The position numbers and the translations under genes were made by a program. Below are positions 1 to 4,728 of a DNA stretch of 7,546 nt, piece by piece. A model generated the notes under the pieces. That model was not told the DNA's origin. It searched no databases and was given only the letters and a program-made list of their open reading frames with translations. This DNA comes from Desulfuromonadaceae bacterium (lineage in GTDB: Bacteria > Desulfobacterota > Desulfuromonadia > Desulfuromonadales > Geopsychrobacteraceae), in the NCBI GenBank assembly GCA_013138655.1, contig WTCI01000264.1, positions 1 to 7,546 of the forward strand. The letters are read 5' to 3'. The number at the start of each line of letters is the position of its first letter. Position 1 is the stretch's first letter.

Positions 1-358
1 GGGCATCGGAACCATGGGTGGCATTCTCGCCGATTGAAGCACCGAACTCTTTACGCAGAGTTCCTTCAACCGCCTCAGCCGGGTTGGTTGCACCCATCAG
101 ATCACGCCACTTTTTGATCGCGCCCTCCGCTTCCAGACAGATGACAATACAGGGGCCACTGCTCATGAAATCGGTCAACTCACCAAAGAAGGGACGCTCT
201 TTGTGGACGGCATAGAAACCTTCCGCCTCAACCTTACTCAAATAGAGTTTCTTCAAACCGACAACTTTGAACCCTTCAGCATAAATACGAGCGAGAATTT
301 TGCCGGCGTAGCCGGCAGCAAAAGCATCGGGTTTGATGATTGAAAAAGTTCTTTCCAT
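1..358 (-). CDS. ndk: Nucleoside diphosphate kinase, 3' end cut by window edge
   Basis: Transfers the gamma phosphate of ATP to NDPs through a phosphohistidine, balancing cytoplasmic NTP and dNTP pools. The 119 codons present start [12 protein letters not shown], the typical Ndk N-terminus, with K9 of the IIKPDA motif. The nucleotide-site stretch [11 protein letters not shown] lies at residues 83-93, TLRKEFG at 100-106, and the active-site motif ENATHGSD at 111-118, with H115 as the catalytic histidine. The family is usually about 137-140 residues, so roughly 20 C-terminal residues lie beyond the window. The ATG at 358 is preceded by a strong GGAGGA ribosome-binding site (367-372 on the plus strand), which fixes the start. 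The gene lies 84 bases after rdgB and has its own promoter in that gap. Identification is very secure; only the end is missing. Confidence 0.97.
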   Translation of the reverse strand, partial: MERTFSIIKPDAFAAGYAGKILARIYAEGFKVVGLKKLYLSKVEAEGFYAVHKERPFFGELTDFMSSGPCIVICLEAEGAIKKWRDLMGATNPAEAVEGTLRKEFGASIGENATHGSDA

Positions 359-409
359 GGCGGGTTTCCTCCAATATGTCGAGTTGTTAGATGGTCATTA
401 GCGAGGCGC

Positions 410-438
410 TTTGTAGCATCCCGTCGGGCCCCTGTCAA
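410..438 (-). promoter_or_regulatory. Sigma70-type promoter for ndk
   Basis: On the minus strand a perfect TTGACA -35 box (438-433) is followed after exactly 17 bases by TACAAA (415-410), a four-of-six match to the -10 consensus. It starts four bases after the rdgB stop codon and would give ndk a leader of about 40-50 bases ending in its GGAGGA site. No hairpin plus U-run terminator is visible between rdgB and this promoter, so ndk may also receive read-through. The prediction rests on sequence match alone. Confidence 0.7.
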
Positions 439-442
439 GAGC

Positions 443-1048
443 TTAGCCCGCCTGTTGTGCCAACCCCTGTAGTACCGGAATCGCCTTGCGTAACGCCGTC
501 CCCCGATGACTGATGCGATTTTTGATTTCAAGGGACAATTCGGCCATGGCTTTACCATATTCCGGCACCATGAAAAGGGGGTCGTAGCCGAAGCCGCCAT
601 CACCCCGCTCACCCCGCATGATCAAGCCGGCGACCTGACCGAAAAAAGTTTCGCAGCGACCATCCGGCCAAGCCAAAGCGATGACGCAGTGGAATGCAGC
701 CTGCCGTCGTTCATCAGCCACATCAGCCAAATCCGTAAGAAGCTTCGCATTATTGGCGGCATCATTCCCCTGCTCACCGGCGTAACGTGCCGAATGCACC
801 CCGGGAGCACCATCCAGCGCATCCACCACCAGACCACTGTCATCGGCCAAAGTCACACAATCACTGAACACGGCCATCTGCAGAGCCTTTTTCCGGGCAT
901 TCTCTTCGAAGGTCACACCATCCTCGACAACCTCGGGTGGATTATCCAGCTGATCGAGCCCGACAACCTCGATTCCGCTGTCGTTCAGGAGGTGACGAAT
1001 CTCTTTCAGTTTCCCCTGGTTTCCTGTCGCGACCAGTAGTTTCATCAT
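443..1048 (-). CDS. rdgB: RdgB/HAM1 XTP/dITP diphosphatase
   Basis: House-cleaning enzyme that hydrolyses non-canonical purine nucleotides (dITP, ITP, XTP) to the monophosphate and pyrophosphate, keeping deaminated bases out of DNA and RNA. Counting from the second methionine ([12 protein letters not shown]), the protein is 200 residues, the normal family length. Visible motifs are the nucleotide-binding TGNQGK (7-12), catalytic-site ADDSGL (67-72), SARYAG (85-90), GFGYDPLF (151-158) and the purine-recognition stretch ISHRGTA (178-184). Two adjacent ATGs at 1048 and 1045 are possible starts: the first overlaps the rph stop as ATGA, the second as TGATG. No strong Shine-Dalgarno is seen, so coupling to rph translation is likely. 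A start at 1093 would add residues inside rph that do not resemble the family and is rejected. Confidence 0.96.
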   Translation of the reverse strand: MMKLLVATGNQGKLKEIRHLLNDSGIEVVGLDQLDNPPEVVEDGVTFEENARKKALQMAVFSDCVTLADDSGLVVDALDGAPGVHSARYAGEQGNDAANNAKLLTDLADVADERRQAAFHCVIALAWPDGRCETFFGQVAGLIMRGERGDGGFGYDPLFMVPEYGKAMAELSLEIKNRISHRGTALRKAIPVLQGLAQQAG

Positions 1049-1782
1049 CGGCTGACCAAGGCCTGCTGCTGCAAAACTGTCAACTGTGCACAACCCTGCA
1101 GAGCCAGATCACGCAAAGCATCCAGTTCTTCCGGAGAAAAAGGCTCCTCTTCTGCCGTCCCCTGAACTTCGACAAACTTACCGGAACCGGTAATAACGAA
1201 GTTCATGTCGACTGCCGCCTTGAAGTCTTCATCATAATCCAGATCAAGTAGTGGTTTTTTATCGACAATGCCGACACTGATCGCTGCGACACTGTCCTTC
1301 AAGGGGACCTTTGTCAGGACGCCTTTTTCAACCAGTCCGGCAAAAGCGTCGTAAAGCGCAACATAGGCCCCGGTGATCGAGGCGGTACGGGTACCACCAT
1401 CAGCCTGCAGGACATCACAATCGATCTGCACGGTCATTTCCCCCATGGCTTCAAGATCAGTGATGGCACGCAAAGAACGCCCGATCAGGCGCTGAATTTC
1501 CTGGGTCCGACCGGAAACCTTTCCCTTGGCTGCTTCACGCACAGAACGGGTATGGGTCGAACGGGGCAGCATGCTGTATTCGGCGGTGACCCAACCCCGG
1601 CCTTCACCGCGCATGAAAGGCGGAACCCCCTTTTCAACCGAAGCATTGCACAAAACCTTGGTTTCCCCGCAGCAGACCAGCACCGAACCTTCAGCATAAC
1701 GGGTGAACCGCCGCTGAAAGCTGATCGGTCGGAGTTGATGGGGTTGGCGGTCGTCAATCCGCTCTTGCTCGAGACAATTCAT
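1045..1782 (-). CDS. rph: Ribonuclease PH
   Basis: Phosphate-dependent 3'-5' exoribonuclease that trims tRNA precursors and other RNA 3' ends, releasing nucleoside diphosphates; active as a ring of dimers. The 245-residue protein matches the family length. It shows [20 protein letters not shown] near the N-terminus, [16 protein letters not shown] (39-54), the phosphate-site segment [17 protein letters not shown] (90-106), the family signature [13 protein letters not shown] (122-134) and [16 protein letters not shown] (179-194). The usual DGR near the N-terminus reads DDR here, after about eight extra residues. The ATG directly follows the amidase stop (TAAATG) and is served by a GGAGAG site (plus 1789-1794) inside the end of the amidase gene, so translation is probably coupled. 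The 3' end overlaps rdgB by a few bases. Confidence 0.97.
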   Translation of the reverse strand: MNCLEQERIDDRQPHQLRPISFQRRFTRYAEGSVLVCCGETKVLCNASVEKGVPPFMRGEGRGWVTAEYSMLPRSTHTRSVREAAKGKVSGRTQEIQRLIGRSLRAITDLEAMGEMTVQIDCDVLQADGGTRTASITGAYVALYDAFAGLVEKGVLTKVPLKDSVAAISVGIVDKKPLLDLDYDEDFKAAVDMNFVITGSGKFVEVQGTAEEEPFSPEELDALRDLALQGCAQLTVLQQQALVSR

Positions 1783-2868
1783 TTATCGCTCTCCTTTGAG
1801 TTGCTTGGCATAGCTTCGAATCCCCTGGAAAAGCGCTTGCACCAGTTGATTCTGATATCTGTCGTCCTGCAGTTGCAGGAGCTCTTCCTCGTTGCTCAGG
1901 TAGCCAAGCTCAATCTGCACCGTCGGCAAACTTCCCCGCCCAAGATACAATAGTGGCGACGGGTAAATACCATTCACCTGGATACCAGCCTCACGCAGCG
2001 ATAAAGCCAATTGATTCGCCAGTTTCAAACTGGGGCTATCAACACTTTTGTTTGTTTCCTGCTCGGTAGCCAAGGAGTTGGCGACCCCTTCGGAGCGAAC
2101 AAAAAGGTTAACGCCACGCGGCTCTGGAGAAAGTGAAGCCTGAGCGTGAATCAACAACCAGAGGTCAACATCCTCCTTCAAGGCTGGTTCGAGTCGCTGT
2201 TCAAGAGACAGTTCATAATCACCGTCACGACTCGGGTATATTGTCACCCCGAGCTTCATTTTCAACTGCTTCGCCAATTTCCTGGCAACTTGCAGGTTCA
2301 ACTCTTTTTCTTTGAATCCCGAAGCGGCGATAACCCCGGGATCCAATCCGCCATGCCCGGCATCTATGGCCACCGCACGGACCAGAGGACCACTGCTTTT
2401 GGTCTTTTTATTCAACAGAAAGGCGAAGAGTTGCTCCAGGGTATTTTTCTCTTCGGCAACCGGAGTGTCGCTATCAGGATCAAGATTTCGGAAATAGATC
2501 GGCTGGCCGACCAGCAAGAACAGTTGGTTGAGAATAAAATGATCGGTGACCCGCAAACGCCCGTCGATAAAGCGAGGCTTTTCCCGGAGTGGATAATAGT
2601 TGCCGGCTAATTTCAGGAAACTGCTGGCCGGAGAGATTTCCGCCCAACCCCGTCGGGTGCGAATGCTGAAGGTATGCTTTATCGAGTTCCAATGACCGCT
2701 CAGACCAACCGCATCAAGGACATCCTCGATGGCAATATAAGGAACCCCTTTTTGTTGATAGACATCTTGCAGAAGAACAGGGTTCTTACCGCGCGGGGCA
2801 ATCTCAACGGCAGCCCGGAGAGGTATTGCAGAAAACATCAGTAGCAGTAGCAGCAGGATTTGACGCAC
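1783..2868 (-). CDS. Exported N-acetylmuramoyl-L-alanine amidase (Amidase_3) with N-terminal stalk-like domain
   Basis: Zinc hydrolase that cuts the amide bond between N-acetylmuramic acid and L-alanine in peptidoglycan, acting in the periplasm. Numbered from the GTG at 2868, the 361-residue protein opens with a signal peptide (MRQ, then a leucine-rich core, then PLRA before AVE, residues 1-20). Residues about 22-128 look like a copper-amine-oxidase-N/stalk-type domain, perhaps wall binding. A short linker leads to Amidase_3 (about 163-355). Probable zinc ligands are H172 in DAGHGG, E187 in KEKELNL and H241 in IHAQ; catalytic glutamate is E320 in QIELGYLSN. The usual IHAN reads IHAQ. The GTG is chosen because GGGGAG lies six bases upstream and the signal peptide then starts correctly. 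An ATG at 2946 would add 26 residues, has no ribosome-binding site and would be translated through a hairpin. First gene of the amidase-rph-rdgB unit. Confidence 0.92.
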   Translation of the reverse strand: MRQILLLLLLMFSAIPLRAAVEIAPRGKNPVLLQDVYQQKGVPYIAIEDVLDAVGLSGHWNSIKHTFSIRTRRGWAEISPASSFLKLAGNYYPLREKPRFIDGRLRVTDHFILNQLFLLVGQPIYFRNLDPDSDTPVAEEKNTLEQLFAFLLNKKTKSSGPLVRAVAIDAGHGGLDPGVIAASGFKEKELNLQVARKLAKQLKMKLGVTIYPSRDGDYELSLEQRLEPALKEDVDLWLLIHAQASLSPEPRGVNLFVRSEGVANSLATEQETNKSVDSPSLKLANQLALSLREAGIQVNGIYPSPLLYLGRGSLPTVQIELGYLSNEEELLQLQDDRYQNQLVQALFQGIRSYAKQLKGER

Positions 2869-2874
2869 GATTCG

Positions 2875-2880
2875 CTCCCC
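2875..2880 (-). promoter_or_regulatory. Ribosome-binding site deciding the amidase GTG start
   Basis: Minus-strand GGGGAG is separated by six bases (CGAATC) from the GTG at 2868. It supports the GTG over the upstream ATG at 2946, which has no purine-rich site in front of it. Confidence 0.75.
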
Positions 2881-2901
2881 GGAAAACCATCCGGCTATAA
2901 C

Positions 2902-2934
2902 TCGTGTCCATCCGGAAACTCCGGATGGACACGA
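2902..2934 (-). promoter_or_regulatory. 14-bp perfect hairpin in the amidase leader
   Basis: The arms TCGTGTCCATCCGG (2902-2915) and CCGGATGGACACGA (2921-2934) are perfectly complementary around a five-base loop. In the minus-strand transcript the hairpin ends about 20 bases before the GGGGAG ribosome-binding site. It is followed by GTTATAGCC rather than a U run, so it is not a canonical intrinsic terminator. An extra copy of CCGGATGG (plus 2887-2894 as CCATCCGG) lies between hairpin and ribosome-binding site and could compete for the upstream arm. A role as mRNA stabiliser, attenuator or small repeat is possible; the sequence does not decide. Confidence 0.6.
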
Positions 2935-2967
2935 TGAAGTTTTCATATGGGAAACGGGAATTTTCGC

Positions 2968-2985
2968 AAAATCAAGAAAATCAAG
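2968..2985. repeat. Tandem 9-bp direct repeat
   Basis: AAAATCAAG occurs twice head to tail (2968-2976 and 2977-2985) on the plus strand, between the hairpin-rich repeat and the amidase leader. It could be a binding site for a dimeric regulator, the edge of the neighbouring repeat, or simple slippage in an AT-rich spot. Confidence 0.5.
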
Positions 2986-2991
2986 TGGTTA

Positions 2992-3126
2992 TGTGAAGGC
3001 GTACCTCGGTACGCCGCACAAGTGAGCACGCTGATTGGCGCCGAGATCGCGGGAAAGGACCGTTTCCGGATGAAAGCTAACGCAGCTTTAGTTCGTCTGT
3101 CAATCAAGATGCACTCGCAAAAAGTC
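2992..3126 (-). repeat. Hairpin-rich dispersed repeat candidate between the DHH and amidase genes
   Basis: This noncoding stretch has three consecutive short hairpins. GGCGTACC/GGTACGCC (2998-3005 and 3008-3015) has a two-base formal loop and flanking TGTG/CACA pairing. GGAAA/TTTCC lies at 3052-3056 and 3063-3067. AAAGCT/AGCTTT lies at 3073-3078 and 3084-3089. Its minus-strand 5' end carries GACTTTTTGCGA (3126-3115), identical over 12 bases to the right end of the palindromic element at 7189-7338. The shared terminal motif and the stacked stems suggest a dispersed intergenic repeat rather than a gene. I recall similar intergenic repeats in Desulfuromonadales genomes but could not verify it. 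Boundaries are approximate. A small ORF across it (3152-2943) shows no protein-family features. Confidence 0.55.
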
Positions 3127-3144
3127 TTAGACGGCGAAGCAGCG

Positions 3145-4221
3145 TCAAACATTGTCAGAGATCAGCGGCTCACCGGGAACGGAATCAAGGTTCAGGGCTT
3201 TGAACAAACGACGGGTCAGCAAACGTTCCAACTCCTGTTGAGCGTTTTCATCCTCTGCCATGTCCCGCATCTGCCCCCCGGCAACCATACCGTGCCCACC
3301 AGCAGTTCCCAATCCCTCGACCATCTGTTGTATCACCTCCCCAAGGCGGGCATCTGCGTTGAGCGAACGCATCGAGAGAATCTGCATCCCATCATACCAG
3401 CCGATCCCGAGGACATAATCAACACCTTGCTGTCGCAATAAAAATTCGGCCAGTTCTGCAACCAAATCGGGATTTTCAATGCGGCGCAGGTTAAAGACCA
3501 GGACAGGTCCATAGACAAGGGAGTTTTCGATTGCGGTACGGAAGGCAGAAAAATACTCGCGCGGCACCTGGGGGTGAATAATATCGAAAAGAATGCGGTT
3601 ATTCGACAACGGCAGCAGTTTCCGGTACGCCTCGCGATCAGCCTTGGACCATTCACGTCCCAGGTCCTGTGTTTCCGATTTGATCGCATAAAAAAGGCTG
3701 GTCGCCAATCGAGTATTGATCGAAACCTTCTGTGCACAGAGGTATTCGTAAAGGATCGTTGCCGAAGCACCGTAATGTTCACGAATATCAACCCAACAAA
3801 CTTGCGACAGGGCAGATTTGGGCGCGTGGTGATCGATTACCAGATGGACGGGGCGCCCACTCGGGAAGGAGTTGTTCCCGGTGTCCGGCTGAGTGTTGAC
3901 CATGCAGACAACGGCAAATTCGTCGAGAGCAAGCGTGCAGATAGGCACCAGGGGGATCTCCAGAAGCTCGACCATATTGCGGTTTTCACTGCGGCCAACC
4001 ACGCCGCCATGGGCAATCACAGCATCCTGGCCGGTTTTGACCAGCAAAAGATGACGTAAAGCGACTGCTGCGGCAATCGAATCGGGATCGGGATTATCGT
4101 GGGTCACGATTAACACCCGCCCGCGGCCACGAACCCATTCAATGAACTCACTGACTGAATCAGTATCCAGAGAAATAACCGAGCAGCTATCAGCCCCCGA
4201 AACCGTTCTGCCTTTCGCCAT
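3145..4221 (-). CDS. DHH/DHHA1-family phosphoesterase (NrnA-like)
   Basis: Probable manganese-dependent phosphoesterase of the DHH superfamily, whose members degrade nanoRNAs, pAp or cyclic dinucleotides in the cytoplasm; the substrate cannot be assigned from sequence. The 358-residue protein has motif I HDNPDPDS (41-48; H41, D45, D47), the name-giving DHH at 130-132 in VIDHHAPKS, and the substrate-binding DHHA1 glycine motif GGHGMVAGG (308-316). Length is slightly above the 310-340 usual for NrnA-type enzymes. Two expected acidic metal-site positions look altered: N109 in VNTQPDTGN and E183 in SETQDLGR. The ATG at 4221 is well supported by AGGAGG nine bases upstream (plus 4231-4236), located inside the end of the preceding gene. 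Only two bases separate the genes, so it is probably co-transcribed with the SLOG gene and copA. Family assignment is firm; precise function is not. Confidence 0.9.
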   Translation of the reverse strand: MAKGRTVSGADSCSVISLDTDSVSEFIEWVRGRGRVLIVTHDNPDPDSIAAAVALRHLLLVKTGQDAVIAHGGVVGRSENRNMVELLEIPLVPICTLALDEFAVVCMVNTQPDTGNNSFPSGRPVHLVIDHHAPKSALSQVCWVDIREHYGASATILYEYLCAQKVSINTRLATSLFYAIKSETQDLGREWSKADREAYRKLLPLSNNRILFDIIHPQVPREYFSAFRTAIENSLVYGPVLVFNLRRIENPDLVAELAEFLLRQQGVDYVLGIGWYDGMQILSMRSLNADARLGEVIQQMVEGLGTAGGHGMVAGGQMRDMAEDENAQQELERLLTRRLFKALNLDSVPGEPLISDNV

Positions 4222-4223
4222 AA

Positions 4224-4721
4224 TTATTTCTCCTCCTTGGAGACCGTTTCAGTCTCCTTGACCGCCGTCATCACAATAGCAACGGCCTGCTCGGGAGTCT
4301 CGGCAGTGAAAGTATCCGGCAAATCGGACCAACTGCCGAGCTGAACAACAGTTTTGCCAAGCTTCAAACCGATCGCCATCTCCGACAACGTTCCATATTC
4401 CCCCTCAATAGCAATCAGAGCTTCTGCCGTATGAGCAATAATGACATTTCGTGCATGCCCCATGTTTGTCACTATCGGCAGGGTCACATAAGGATTTGCG
4501 GTCATCGTTGACGTTCCCGGCAAAATACCGATGACATCACCACCCGCTTCGGCGCAGCCGCGGGCCGCCGCCTCCATCACCCCACCCAAACCGCCACAAA
4601 CCAGCACGGCCCCCTGTTCAGCCAGCAGTTGCCCGACTCTACGAGCGACGAATTCACCGGTCGCTGACGCACGACCTGCGCCAATGACACCAATGATTAT
4701 TTTCCGGGGAGTTTTTCTCAT
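4224..4721 (-). CDS. TIGR00725-type SLOG/LOG-like Rossmann nucleotide-binding protein
   Basis: The 165-residue protein has the SLOG fold seen in LOG phosphoribohydrolases and molybdopterin-carrier-like proteins, which bind nucleotide-like ligands. It shows an N-terminal strand and glycine turn IIIGVIGAGRAS (8-19), the loop CGGLGGVMEAAARG (42-55), ILPGTS (66-71), GHARNVI (88-94) and the ligand-site segment IEGEYGTLSEMAIGLK (105-120). True LOG enzymes carry PGGxGTxxE at that last site; here it reads EGEYGTLSE, as in the TIGR00725 subgroup, so hydrolysis of cytokinin-type nucleotides should not be assumed. The C-terminus is charged and probably disordered (KETETVSKEEK). The start at 4721 comes seven bases after the copA stop, with no clear Shine-Dalgarno, implying coupled translation. 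The ligand and reaction are unknown. Confidence 0.87.
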   Translation of the reverse strand: MRKTPRKIIIGVIGAGRASATGEFVARRVGQLLAEQGAVLVCGGLGGVMEAAARGCAEAGGDVIGILPGTSTMTANPYVTLPIVTNMGHARNVIIAHTAEALIAIEGEYGTLSEMAIGLKLGKTVVQLGSWSDLPDTFTAETPEQAVAIVMTAVKETETVSKEEK

Positions 4722-4728
4722 GATTGAT

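Noticed and set aside
506..1039. 177-codon plus-strand open frame opposite rdgB
   Set aside because: It is fully antisense to a confidently identified gene, its translation has no recognisable domain, and it arises from the codon bias of rdgB.
2869..2946. Amidase start at the ATG at 2946
   Set aside because: It lacks a ribosome-binding site, would place 26 hydrophilic residues before the signal peptide and would encode the perfect hairpin, while the GTG at 2868 has a good site.
2998..3015. Hairpin GGCGTACC/GGTACGCC as an intrinsic terminator for the DHH gene
   Set aside because: No run of T follows the stem in the minus-strand direction; it fits better as part of the repeat.
3069..3103. Promoter with TTGACA (minus strand, 3103-3098) inside the repeat
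   Set aside because: At the proper 17-base spacing the -10 region is TTAGCT, only two matches to consensus, so a promoter cannot be supported.
2992..3126. tRNA or known small RNA in the intergenic gap
   Set aside because: A GTTCG string near 3091 recalls a T loop, but there is no acceptor stem, anticodon arm or CCA-compatible geometry around it.
2943..3152. 69-codon minus-strand frame in the DHH-amidase gap
   Set aside because: It consists largely of translated hairpin repeat, starts inside the end of the DHH gene and lacks protein-like family features.
2947..3441. 164-codon plus-strand open frame across the intergenic repeat and the DHH gene end
   Set aside because: It begins in the leader and repeat sequence, runs antisense into the DHH gene, has no clear ribosome-binding site and resembles no family.
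3574..4059. 161-codon plus-strand open frame opposite the DHH gene
   Set aside because: It is a shadow of the DHH coding sequence with no start signal or recognisable motif.
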